NCBI GenBank assembly: GCA_032690845.1
Contig: CM064432.1
Span: 57,534,071 to 57,598,070, forward strand
DNA length: 64,000 bases
Reading direction: 5' to 3'
Origin: Eleusine coracana subsp. coracana
Lineage: Eukaryota > Streptophyta > Magnoliopsida > Poales > Poaceae
Numbering within the stretch: position 1 is the stretch's first letter; each line of letters opens with the position of its first letter. The notes under the pieces are model-generated. The model saw only the letters and a list, made by a program, of their open reading frames with translations. It had not been told where the DNA came from and did not search any database. Of the stretch, positions 33,201 to 44,899 are shown one piece after another. Position numbers and translations under genes: made by a program.

Positions 33201-36200
33201 TCAGTGACTCAAAAAAATTTCGTGACAAATAAGATTTCAGTTATGACCGCCTGACCGGTGACGAGGGAACTTGAGCCGCCATGCATCCACGCACGTCAAT
33301 TGTATCTTCTACGAGAGGGCTGGTTTACACAGCATGCAAAGAACCAAAAACGTGGAGATTTTGGTGGGACGGCGGCCACGAGTCGACACGGATGACGGGG
33401 ATCAGGGGCCGCTGGGCCTGTCTCTGGCAGCTGCACTGCACTCTCCCGGTGATTGGGATTTCGATCCGAGAGACCTGCTGTTCCTGGACATGGAACTATC
33501 GAGGTCTTTGGATTGCCACTGTTTTGTCATCTGTAACGAGGATTAGATAAATCCAAGTTGGATCTTTTAAGCAGAGCCTAGCTCCACGCGCCAGCTGTGT
33601 GTGGGTCCTCCTCCAAGTTGCAGGGGTCGACGGATCGTTGCTACGGCGTTTTGACTTTTCAAGGTGCATGCTCTGCTTGACTCTCTTGTCTCAAAAAAGA
33701 AAAAATACTCTCTTTCAGTACCACTGAAAAATTGCAGCGACTATATCCGACAAAATTCCAATCTTATGATCTGCGTGGACTTGCTTCGCTGACCCAGCAT
33801 GCATCAAGAATCGATGCCTCGTTGGACATTCCGACTCTACAGCCGTACAGGACGTTGTCGCCCATAAACGTTTGGATTTTTTTATATAAAATAATCTGTA
33901 TTAGTCTAGCGTTGATGTTCGTGTGGTAATCACCAAACTTGAAAGCAACACCGGCAAACTGGAAAGCCGATTAGACAAGGCAGCCGGCCATACGAGGAAA
34001 ACTGCAGAACTTGAGCTAGATTGGAAACAGTGACTTCTTGGATAGTAGAAACTTTGCTCAAAATATCTGGCGGAGAATTCTCCACTTTTTTTTTTTTGAA
34101 CATTTGCACTTTTTTTTATGAAGAATCGGAAGATATGTATTGTAAACAAATAAGCTTTGAGCCCCCTTCCCTCGTAAAGGTTGATTCTAAATTTCTTAAG
34201 CTTTGAGTCTCCGTCCCTCATAAATTCATTCTAAATTATTGCATAGGCTTGGATCTCGTCCCTCCTAAATTGATTTTCAATTGTTTTATGCAACCTTTTT
34301 ATATTTTTTCTCCCACTCTCGATTTATGAGGTTTTTCTTTCTAGGAAAAAAATGGGGCAGAAGTGGAACCACATACCCTCTTGAGGAAATCATGGAAACC
34401 TCTGCGAAATTGCATACGTATTAGGTGAAGTTTTCACCAATATGTCTGTGAAATTTCAAGACACTATAAAAACATGATAAGTATGCCCTCCATACAATCT
34501 TTTGCCCTTTATATCCCTCATTGGCGATTTCTTATTTTCATTCCTCTCAAATCAAGTTGAGTTTGGAATTGGACATGGAAATTTTCAATGCACCCTAGGG
34601 ACCATCTTACCCAAATCTGCAAGTTTTCCAAAGTTTTAGTTCTTGCATACACGAAATATGACAGCAAGTGTAAGTTCTTTTTTTCTCCTCTGGCCTGTGT
34701 TTTCCTTTATTTGTTTTTTGTAAGGGCCCTTTTTTTTGTGAAAGTAGTGTAAACTTATGGATGCTGCTGTTTAATTTTATGTTGACCAAGGAATGAGCCG
34801 AGCTAAAATATGAAAGCAATGTGGCTTCAGTAAAGTCCTCTGGCTTTTCTCTGTTTTGTTTTATGTTTGAATACGCGTAGGATTTCACATGATCAGTTCT
34901 GTAAAGCGTTGGATTAGTTGAGGAACAATTCTGCGTGGTTACAAGTAGCAAATTTTACATTACATAAGACTAATTCGTCCTTTGATGTTTTTTTTTTGAG
35001 GAAATCCCTTGATATAATTCAATCTTTAAGTGCAAAGATCTACGATTAATTGACAGTGCTGTTGACTTACATTCGTCAGTTCCCACACCTTTGCTTGCTA
35101 AACGGTTTCTGAAGACAAGTGACTGCAATAATCTGAAGTAATCGGATCATTTCCGCAGAATACTTGATTTTTGAGCGCGGGGTAAAGTTTTACCATAGCA
35201 ATGCAAGGGACCTGTAGGCCATCGTACATGCTTTTCAACAGAATCAATCATGGTTTAGTTGTTACTCTGAGTAAGGTCGTATTTTTCACACATTTTTCTT
35301 TTTGGTTGCTCTGCATTCTCCTGATGCATCTGATATTCATTACGTCTGCATCAGCGCTAATTCTTGTTTGAATAAGTGAATGGTAAAAGTTAGTAAAAAA
35401 GTCAATGACAATAACAATTTGGGAACAGAAGGAGTATTCATGATTAGGTGGTTCACTAACATGATACCCTTAACATGTCATCCAGGGTATCTCTCTAAAT
35501 ATCTTATAATATCTTAACATGTCACCATGATACCTAACCCATGCTGAAATTAAATCTATGATACCTCTCATTTTTGCAGCTTGTAAGTGTAGGGTAGGTA
35601 GGTAATATGTATATAGCAACAACTAAATTGCCAGTGAAATGTGATATTTGCACCTATAGAGATATATCAGTTTTTGGCGCCCTTCAGGCTCTCTCCCTTT
35701 GTCTCAAAAACAAATGAGGGGAAAACATGAAAAAAATGTAGGGCCATTTATCTACAGGACATCGTGTTCATGTTTTTTTGTCCATTGGGGGAAAGTGTCC
35801 TACATACTATTTTTTTAAAACCAGTGTCCAACAGTCAAATTTCCTAAAATGTATGATTTCATAACATGTTGTACCTCTTACCCTAATAATAAGCAGAAAA
35901 ATGAAAGTTGATGACTGATGTTTTTATAATCACAACATACACTACTAGAGGTTTCTTAATTATGTCATGGGTGACATGTTAAGTAACCTACCAGGATAAT
36001 CCGCGCTCATCACAAGAATGTTTCAAAAGTTTTCAGGCCAGGAGATGATGCGATACGTACTCGATCTATCGCAAATATAAATCAAGTCTTTCCTTGTCTC
36101 TCAAGTCACCAGCAATATTACTTGTCAAACTTAATTAAGCGATGAGATCACGAGTTGACAACAAAAGGAGATGAGATTCCTTGCAATTCACAAAACGACA

Positions 36201-37035
36201 TGGGAGTACGGAGGCATGAGCTATATGATGATATAATCATCCAACACGTTTAGCATGACAACTGAGAGACCATATGATACTATTTCTGCTTTGGTGAGCT
36301 CTGAGACAACAACAAATTCCTTTCATATCTGATACTATTTCTGGGAAAAAGAAGTTTTCTTAAAAAAAACAAAAGGAAAACGGAGAAATCCATTGATGGA
36401 TCAGTTCCGGCTAGCCATCATGTTACTCTGCAAGATAAGGTAAAACTAAACGAATGATAACTGCGGAGACAAAAACAGATATGTTATCTGCTCCGGTGTT
36501 TTTAAAATGCACACAATAGTGTAATTTGTTCACCAACTACATGCCCTACTAAAAAATGAATGGATGCCTAGACCCAGCAGCACGAAACCAAGAATGCCAA
36601 ATTAAAACCACCAACTTGATCGCAGAAAATGTCAGACCAAAGAAAACCTTTTGTGTTTCAGCTGTTCCTTGCTGTAGCCTGCAGGGCGTGCGCGCGTGCC
36701 GCGGTTTTGTGAGACGCTGTTGTGGGCTGACTTGGCCGACGAGGTGATTAGCTTCTGCTAACAGCTCAAGCAGATGCCAATATTTTTTACAAACAAAAAC
36801 TGAAACAGGTCTAGGTGCCGGTCCAATGTCGTCATGCCTGAGAATTTGCAGGTGTATATGTGCGTGTGCCATGCATATTTGTGTGATCTACCTGGCAGAA
36901 GCATCCATGAAAGCGCAACACATTTGGCAGCGTCTATCCATCGTCTCCATGATGGCGTGGCAAATTCGTTGCGGGCAACAGCAGCAGCGTGGTGGCGCCG
37001 CCGAACGACGCGCATGTGCAATTGCGCTGGATTCA
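30283..37035. other. Long intergenic region, no supported gene
   Basis: Only short frames without domains are seen, on both strands. 30300-30830 is GC-rich upstream DNA of the kinase gene. From 34000 on it becomes AT-rich. Smaller items: a GACA run near 31330, three imperfect 45-50-bp repeats at 34152-34288, and gene-poor DNA around 35400-36000 with repeated ACATGT words. A gene with very short exons cannot be excluded by eye. Confidence 0.4.
34152..34288. repeat. Three imperfect tandem repeats of about 46 bp
   Basis: Units start AAGCTTTGAGCCCCCTTCC, AAGCTTTGAGTCTCCGTCC and ATAGGCTTGGATCTCGTCC, each followed by CTC.TAAA and a TTC/TTG-rich tail. Confidence 0.7.
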
Positions 37036-37250
37036 GAATAACCGCAAATGGAAAAATGGTGCTGATCCCGGACAAGGATCTTGTATCATTGTATTGTTAT
37101 TACAAGTTGGCTCGATGAAACAGACCGACATGCGAACACTGCAATATGACTATCGGAGGAGCTTGTCTGAAGAAAACAGCTAGCCTGGATTAGATCATCC
37201 TGTCGGGACCTCGAATAATCGACAGTCGTTCATCCGGTCGACAGTTGACA
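37036..37250. repeat. Direct repeat copy 1 flanking the F-box locus
   Basis: Matches 42878-43085: shared CAAGGATCTTGTATCATTGT, ACATGC, CAGCTA, CGTTCATCCGGTCGA and AGTTGACAT in the same order and spacing. See copy 2. Confidence 0.8.
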
Positions 37251-37586
37251 TTTTTTTCTTTTTGGTCATTTTTGGATTGGATAACCGGTTTTCCTTCGCA
37301 AAAAAGGATCGGATAACGGTTCGGTTTTCCTCGTTCGTGGGCTGATTGGGCTGTTAGTGGGCTAAGTGTAAGAGCGCTAGCACTATGCAGAGTCCTACTC
37401 GAGTCCGTAGACTGCTACTCAGGCGGAGTCCGCGGTGAGCAAATAGCCCAACGGCCCCCCAACCCACAAACCCAGAACTCTTTGTCCTTCCTTCCCCGGC
37501 GGCGCCGCGGCGGCTGGTGCAGTCGTGCGGTCGAGCCCTTCCTTCTTGGTTCTCAGATTCGAAAATCCCCAACCCCACGATCGAGC

Positions 37587-37612
37587 AAAAAAAAAAAAAA
37601 AAAAAAAAAAAA
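37587..37612 (+). repeat. 26-base A run in the F-box gene 5' UTR
   Basis: Uninterrupted A26 after GATCGAGC. It lies in the presumed 5' leader, upstream of an intron whose acceptor is at about 37851. Confidence 0.9.
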
Positions 37613-38530
37613 CAGAGGTCCACGCCGTCTGCCCTCGATTTCTCAACTCGATCAGGGGCTTGGAGGCAAGGCATCCTGCGGATGCTGGTGATGAAGCAGA
37701 GCATGAGTACGCAGCAGCGTAAGCAACGGCTTCTTCACAATTTCGGACCTCAAGCTCGTTACAAGCCTCCTCATGTTAGCCCCCTGCACTCGTCGTGGAG
37801 ATTTCTTTCCGCATGTGCTCACGTGCTTATTTGAGCCTCTTGATGTGCTGCAGATGGATCGATTACTTGCATGTCTAAAACAAAGGCGGATAAGTTTCAG
37901 CCTCGTAAAAGATCGACTAATCCAGGGTCCAAACTCCCAGAGGTAGGATGTCAAATAATTTTTTTACAAGTAAAATGTCTTCATTTTAATGGTGTAACTG
38001 CAATTTTGTTTTTTCGAGAACTTGCTAGCTGCAGAAATTTGTTTAACCATGCCCCCTTCGTTTTTTGTTACTTGGTTAGTGCAAAATAAATTAGACTGGT
38101 AAAGATAGTTTGTGGAGAAACCCCACGATTCTCACTACTTTGTTATTATGGTCCTCATAAGCAAGGCAGTTGGCAACCATGTATAATAGAAAATTTTTAT
38201 AAAAGATACAGTTTCTAGAAATCTGGACGTCTTGGCCAACTCAGTTAAAAACATGGAAACACAAATTGGCCAACCTTCCATAAACTAATCACTTGAAGAC
38301 TGTCAGAAGGAGTTAAAACTTAAAAGCCTCCTTGACAGCACTTCGAAATGGCATTTCCTAAAGAAGTCACAGGGTCCTGCTTTGCCTATTTTATTTTTTT
38401 TATGTTTATGACTGGAGTTTATTCCATTCGATGTTTCAATGAGCCTAGAGTCTCAATCACCAAGAGTCAGGAGCGATAAAAGAATACAGTCAAAACTCCT
38501 GCATAGCTTGCAGTCCTATATTCCGTAGTT

Positions 38531-38600
38531 AAACAATACCAAACCTCAGTGTCGTAGGATAAGAATCCTCAGTGTCGTAGGATAAAAATCCACTTCTATA
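38531..38600. repeat. 24-bp tandem duplication
   Basis: CCTCAGTGTCGTAGGATAAG is present twice in succession in the first intron of the F-box gene. Confidence 0.7.
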
Positions 38601-38812
38601 GTTATACAATACCAAACCGTCACACTAGTAAATAGCTCCCAATGCACTATCAACTTCTTTGATGCAGCCATTTCGCTATAGAATATTTGAATGTTGTTAC
38701 ATATGATCCTATCTACTGTATTGTTTTATGTTGAAGTATAATCCTTTGCCCCTGTCAACTGAATGTTCGACCATTTTTCCATACCTGTGCAGGACATCTG
38801 GTTCCATATACA

Positions 38813-40410
38813 CTAGGTAGAACGGCGCGCTACCGCTGCGCCTGTTAAGGATTGAATTCTATTTCAGAAAATAAGCTGGGATTCGTTGGGAAAACATTAA
38901 AAATAAACTCTATTTTTATTGCCTCTTCATGATAATGGCAAAGACAAAATATGTTTTAACTTAGCAATGGAAAAAGTTGTGGTGAGTGGTGACCGGTGAG
39001 GGAGAGGCAAACATGAGTGTCTGTGACACACAGGTCCGGTGAAGAGGCTTTTGCTTGCCGTGGCACCGTCACGTCACCGAGCTCAGGTCCCAGCCAAACC
39101 GCAAAATCCTGGACCTTGTAAACAGTTACAGTAAAGTTTTTTGCAACAACAGATCTCGTGAGCATTCAATACAATTATGAGTCCCATAATTAAATAATGA
39201 AGAAAACAAAACGTCTTAGCGCAAAGCTTAGCTGGGTGCTTTTCGCATTTTTTTTCTTCGTTGAGCCGCTTGCATGTCTCACTACGTGTCGTTGGAGCCA
39301 AGACACATGGCCGTCAGCTCATCACAATGTGGCAGCAGCCTGGGCTCCTCTCTCTCTCTCTCTCTGAGTCTTCATCCTTTCGTTGAAGCTCATCCTACCC
39401 ATTCTCGTTCACACATCACCACTATTTGTTCGAGCGAGTGAGCTCAAGCAACATTTTATGTCATCCCTTGTATCCAGAGCAAAAGTGCGCATCCAGGTCC
39501 TCCTCTATCCGCTCCTCTTTTCATGGCATAGAACTCAGCCGGCCATTCCTCTGAACTGAAGCGACTACCCAATCGCCTCTCCTCTCCTCCAACCCACCAA
39601 GAATCTACGGATGTAGTGATGAGAGGTCCTCGAATCCATCATAGATGATGGGTGGATGTTACTCAGAGCCCCCAATAGTTTGCATACGAACAACATACAA
39701 CCTACATAGCTCAAAAATTCAGTTCAGTGCAGCAACAGTCGAGTACCTCCTCTAGCTTTGTTCTTATCCATGTGGCGGAGGTCATAAATCCGTCATCCAT
39801 TTCCCGCCACCGAGCTTGACAACATCATAGTGAGGCTCTTGGCTTCTGAACTTGTCGATGAGGTGCCTCTACTCTTTCTTCCACCATATCCAATATCCTC
39901 TGGATCTCGGGTGTACTCTGAGCCATGCTCTGCTCCCAAAATCCAGCATCCTGTCCACCTCAACCCATGACCAATTCTAGCTGGCCTACTGATGTCGGAG
40001 CAGTGACAAGGACCCAGACATGGAGGATAGTCATCCTATCCACTTCCTCTAAATACACTCCGACACCTCTCCACTCCCAGCCCATCGAGACAACGACCGT
40101 CGATCAAACAGGCTTCTGGGAGGCCACCGTGGATGACTTAACGATGTTGGAGAGGCGACAAGGGCTTGAACATTGACGAGCACCGCTGCTCCGTCTCACC
40201 GCCCCTCCACTTCCTCTACTCCGACGCCTCCACCCCAGCTTACCGAATCGACGACCATCGATCAAACAGCCTTCTCAAGACCTGCGGCAGGAGGGTAGCC
40301 TAGACGTGTCAACTTGGGATTAGTTGGGAAGGACGTGTCCACGTTGGATTGGCTCAGGATGCGTCCGAGCGCGGTACGCTCGCGTAGTCTAGGCCAGATT
40401 AGTATATAGA
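38813..40410 (-). mobile_element. Helitron-like element (non-autonomous) in the F-box exon
   Basis: Read on the minus strand, the element starts TCTATATACTAATC (Helitron 5' ends begin TC) and ends CTAG followed by host T. A GGCGC/GCGCC hairpin stem (38824-38828 with 38838-38842) lies 7 bases inside the CTAG. There is no target duplication, and the insertion lies between A and T, as expected for Helitrons. It cuts the F-box codons of the host gene. The interior (1.6 kb) has no Rep/helicase frame and may hold captured sequence (about 39340-40300, CT-rich and Pro/Ser-coding frames). Confidence 0.6.
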
Positions 40411-40413
40411 TAT

Positions 40414-41034
40414 GAGCAGTTTTACTATGCACTTTACCTTCAGTAATTACTTCCAGTAATTACTGAAGATAATAGTTAAGGGTATGTTTATTTATTCGTA
40501 TATTTATTTATTCGTATGTTTATTTATTTATTCGTTTTGTCACTAGGAGTAAAGGGGTAATTTTTTAGCATCTTCACTCTATCCGTTTAGTGTATTCCTA
40601 TTCCTCTGCACGCACATCTGCTAGGACGTCGCCGCTGTACATAGGCCTGATTGTCGTCAGCGGTATCGCGAGCATCCTAGAACGGCGTCGCCCGCCTCCG
40701 CCGCCGGCGTTCTCGCAAGCAGGTCGGCATCGTGGCACCGTCTCCCTCACGGAGCGCACCCCTTTGCCGACTCTCACTGCTCGTACCTGCACGAGTCGTC
40801 GCCTCCCGGTGCCCCCAATCCGCGGGTCGTCCCATCCTTCCCCTACCCATACGGGTGGACCACATGCGCCAGATCTTTGTCGCATCCATGGCAGCGCCCT
40901 CGTCGCCTTAAAATTACTGACAGTAATAGTGATGGGATGAAAAATAATCTTAACTGTTAGATTACAATTACTGTCAGTAATTACTACATTACTTCCAGTA
41001 ATTACTGGAGGTAAAGTGCATAGTAAAACTGCTC
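40414..41034. mobile_element. TIR element with 8-bp target duplication and GC-rich interior
   Basis: Ends read GAGCAGTTTTACTATGCACT on the left and the same sequence on the complementary strand at the right, continuing through TTTACC(T)TCCAGTAATTACT. ATAGATAT flanks both sides (40406-40413, 41035-41042). The 8-bp duplication suggests a hAT-like transposase source (inference). Within the AT-rich arms, AGTAATTACT palindromes recur. The middle (about 40600-40915) is GC-rich and open in more than one frame, which looks like captured gene sequence. Confidence 0.75.
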
Positions 41035-42278
41035 ATAGATATTCTCTAATGCCAATGAAGGAATCTGCCCGTGCTGCTTGTGTATCTCGCATATTTTTCC
41101 AGTCATGGAGGCACTATCCCAGCCTCATCCTCACTAAGAAAACCCTGGGCTTCAAACAAAACACTTGTGCTAAGGGTGATATAGAGGCTTTGACTTATAA
41201 AGTCGACCAGATTCTGAAAAACCACTCAGGCGCTGCCGTTAAGACCCTCGAGCTTGACATCTTTCACTGTCGTGATCTAGACCCCTGTTTGCTCAATAAT
41301 TGGCTTCGGATCAGTATTACACCAGGGACTGAAAATGTAACTCTGAGTCTGCCTAAAAGATATAAGGAAGAGTACACCTTTCCATGCTCACGTTTATTTG
41401 GAGGCAGTGGCAACAGCTCGATTGAGTATCTTCACCTCACCAATTGTGCCTTACGACCCACAGATCACCTTGGCTGCTTGAGAAGCCTAACAGAGCTGTA
41501 TCTGCGTGAAGTGTGTATTACAGGGGAAGAATTAGAATGCCTTCTTTCTAATTCTCATGCCTTGACGGAGTTGGAACTTGTGCTTTGCAATGAGATAATC
41601 TGCCTGAAGGTACCATGCGTGCTGGAACGACTCAGCTGCCTGGTTGTTTCTGACTGCAGTATGCTGCAAATGATAGAGAGCAAAGCTCCTAATCTTTCCA
41701 GCATCAACTTGGAAGGAGATCTGGTACAATTATCATTGGGACAATCATTACAAGTGAAGAGCCTAGATATGGACTGTTCGACTGGGTCCAACTTTCTCAG
41801 TTACGCAATAACCAAGCTTCCATATATCGTGCCAAATGTAGAAACTCCTACTTTATCATCAATTAGTGAGGTCTGATCTGAAAATCAGCATTATTAGATA
41901 ATCATTTGAAGATATTTATCAGTAGTCATATTTGAGATATTACTGATATGAGATATAATTTTGCAGATGGTAAATACGCCTATGGTACCTGCAACATTCC
42001 ACCACCTCAAGTCCTTGGAAATTTATCTTGATGGAGATCTGTCTGCAAGATATGATTATTTGTCTTTGATTTCCTTTTTTGATTCTTCCCCTGTTTTGGA
42101 GACCTTCAGCTTGCACGTGAGTTGCTGTTCTTCTTAATCTTAATAAATATACCTAGTACCTGTGATGAATTGATTATTTAAGTGGCTTTAGTTTTGATCT
42201 TGTGCAGGTACATCAAGGTGACATGAATTTTGATTCTGTATTCAGCAATGACGCACACAAGCATCATAGCCTGGCGCC

Positions 42279-42420
42279 TTAGGCCTTGTTTGGTTGCTGC
42301 CTCGCCGTCGGCTGCCTGGGCCAGGCAGCGATCTCAGCCCCAGGCGCTCGAAATCGAACGCCTGGGAGAGCTGCCTGGGGGCAGGCAGATTTGCCAGGGT
42401 GCAAACCAAACAAGCCCTAA
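42279..42420. mobile_element. MITE of about 142 bp in the last F-box exon
   Basis: The left end CTTAGGCCTTGTTTGGTTGC and the right end (complement CTTAGGGCTTGTTTGGTTTGC, less one base) are inverted repeats. The target is probably the TTA/TAA at both ends, as in Tourist-like elements (inference). The interior has further palindromes around CTGCCTGG/CCAGGCAG. It introduces TAG directly after SLAP in the host frame. Confidence 0.8.
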
Positions 42421-42877
42421 GAGTGTGATGATTTTTGGCTTCTGCTCCGCAAAGAGCATGGTTGAGCTAACGTGCCATATTCTGGAGTATGCAACATCAT
42501 TGGGATGCATAATCCTGGACGTTGTATTTGACGAGTATGACGAAGACGATATTGGTAGGTGTTCTGTGAATCCTGCCCGCAAGGCAGGTGAATGCTGCAG
42601 GCTAACTAATGAGATGATCTTGGAAGCCAATAAAGGGCTCATGGCCATCGAAAGATATATCGCAAGGAAAGTTCCTTCTGCTGTTAAAGTTAGAAGTTCG
42701 TGGGCTGTGTAGCCGGTGCCATACCCATACGTTAGAGCTCTAGATGTTGTCGGCATCATTTTCATGTCTAATTGTTTAGTTATGTAACCATAAATGAGGC
42801 ATGAGTTGTTATTCAAGCGACACGTGTTGTGATACCCTGGAACGCACACATTTGTGTCATGAAACATAATTTTCAGA

Positions 42878-43085
42878 GTAACCACAAATGCAGCAGTGGT
42901 TCTGATCCCGAACAAGGATCTTGTATCATTGTATTACAAGGTAGTTCGGTGAAACAGAACTAGACATGCTAACGCTGCAGTGTGCGTATCAGGGGAGCCT
43001 GTCTCAAAAACAGCTAACCTGGGGTCAGATAATCTTGTCGCGACCTCAATTTGACGGTCGTTCATCCGGTCGATAGTTGACATGG
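42878..43085. repeat. Direct repeat copy 2 flanking the F-box locus
   Basis: Partner of 37036-37250, located just past the 3' end of the F-box gene. The flanking repeats probably mark the ends of an ancient tandem gene duplication. Confidence 0.8.
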
Positions 43086-44899
43086 TTTGGATTTTTTTTT
43101 CTTCATATTTTTTTGGAATGGATAATCGGTTTGGTGTTTACCGATCATTTGCGTCCTGGACGGGATCCAGTTCTTCAACTGTGTGCACTGCTTATATTAA
43201 AATTATTTATCCCGTATCTTGATTAATTTTTCAAGTTCGCTTATCTTATGAATCGTAATTTTTTTTTGAGAGAATTATGAATCGTAATTGTAAGAGTACG
43301 GTTCGTTTGCTCATTTAAGGGCCCAAGATTATTTTACACGGGCTTGCTTTTTCTCCGAACAAACGGGCTGTTAGGCATAAAAGGCCCAAGATTGTATCAT
43401 CCCAAGCCCAACCAACCAGACCAGATAGATTTGTCACGGAAAGTAATTAATCAGCCAGTAATCAACAGGTAAAGAGCATGAGGCCCGAGAGAACAGCGGC
43501 GGGCCACAAACCCGAGCAAGGCGGTAATTAGTGTACAGTTTTAATTAATTACTCGTAATTACTGTTACTTCCTCACTCGGCTTCAGAGGCTGAACGCCGG
43601 ACTCGTAGCCTCGTACCCAGCCTTTCCCCCTACCCTGCAGCGGTGCCGCCGGACGCGGAGAAGAAGGCCTCGTGGCGAAGAGTTCCGCCGCGCAGGCTGC
43701 CGGTTCTCCGCGTCGTTCTCGCGAGGAGAGACCCCTGCCTGCCTGCTACAGGTACGGCAGTGCAGAGCGTAGCCGCTTCCCAGATTCGTCGTCGTTTCTT
43801 TACCTGTACAATATCGAGGCTCGCCGCTCACCTTGCGATCGTGGCTTCACGGCGAGTGCCGAAACCCGTCCCTCGTGGCATCTCTTTCCTGCGGAAGCCT
43901 ACGGAGGAAAGGGGACCTCGTCGCGAGCAGCGAGGGGGCGGCGAGATCGTCGGCAAGCAGGGGGCGACGATCTGTGCCGCTCCGTAACCTTCTCGGTCTG
44001 CGAAATCATAGCGGATCTGGGCACGCACGGCCGCCTTGCCTGCCTCCAATCACCAGGTACGTACGTGTCCAACCCATTCGCTTCTGACATGTTCTCAGTT
44101 TGGTAGGTAATCTGCGCTTAGATCGGCGTTCGATTTTTGTAACTGAACTAGAAATTGTCAGTGTTTGTAGTTTGGGTTGCCCAGACTAAGGATGAACTTC
44201 TGAAATTCTTAGTTACTTGTGTTTGTGAGCCAATGAAGCAGTTGTTCTGTAATTTCTGTTTCGTAGTGCTATCTTGGAGCCATTTTGTACGCAATTTTGA
44301 TTTGATTGACGTTAGATTGACTGTTACCTCCATATAAATTGGATCAACTTCTATTAGTTGTTCTGCATTAACTTGGATCCAAAGGTGTGTCAACTTTGGC
44401 AAATTGTGTTTATGCTATTGGTCGAATGTTTGGATGCTAGTAAAGCACAAAGAGGCCTCCTCAAACTGAAAGGAATTGATTGCTTGCTTGCAAAGGACTT
44501 TTGCAAGTATAACAGTGGTGCAAAGGATTATCCAGTGGATAGTATATTGTTTACCAGCTTACCTGAAACTGAAACATTAGTGGAACTGGTTCAGAAAATG
44601 GTTTTTGAACTTGGTAACTGGCAGGAGCAGGAGCAGAAGCAGTCTTGATCCTTTGTATTGCTAGCATATGGTTAATTGGTAAACTGTTGAATCATTGCCT
44701 TAAAAATTCTTGCATAGCTAGCACTAGCAGTTCACATTTCTTTTTACAAAATGTTGCATGTTTACTACTTGGTAGTATTTCTCACACACAGCTTATGACA
44801 TGCAACAGATTTACTTTTTTTTTTCACTTGTGGATGATTCCTAAGTGTGGACATTGATTTTGAAGATAAGAAGTTTTCATTCACATAACATCATAAAAG
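43086..44899. other. 5' region of the TBL gene, leader exon and intron
   Basis: A GC-rich block at about 43580-44055 ends in a strong donor CACCAG|GTACGT and fits a 5' UTR exon. The rest, to 44899, would be leader intron. Within it, a frame at 44358-44648 (ends VFELGNWQEQEQKQS) has protein-like composition but no recognised domain. Confidence 0.45.

Larger units (their letters stand above)
37871..42712 (+). pseudogene. F-box/FBD-like LRR gene broken by three transposons
   Basis: Exons: 37871-37942 (MSKTKADKFQPRKRS... ending KLPE), 38793-38812 joined across an insertion to 41043-41870, then 41967-42116 and 42208-42712, with GT-AG ends. The N-terminal F-box reads KLPEDIWFHIH | SLMPMKESARAACVSRIF, and leucine-rich segments (LTELYLREVCITGEELECL) and an FBD-like C-terminus (GFCSAKSMVELTCHILEYA) follow. 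F-box proteins recruit targets to SCF ubiquitin ligases through Skp1. About 2.2 kb of Helitron-like and TIR-element DNA splits the F-box itself, and a 142-bp MITE puts a TAG in the last exon. Outside these insertions the frame is well kept, so the disruption is recent. A truncated product lacking the F-box could start in exon 2, but nothing supports this. Confidence 0.75.

Noticed and set aside
33271..33550. Two overlapping plus-strand frames of about 90 codons
   Set aside because: No domain, no promoter or splice signals, and surroundings without gene character.
44358..44648. 96-codon frame in the TBL leader region
   Set aside because: Protein-like but without domain, start context or splice support. 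More likely leader intron sequence.
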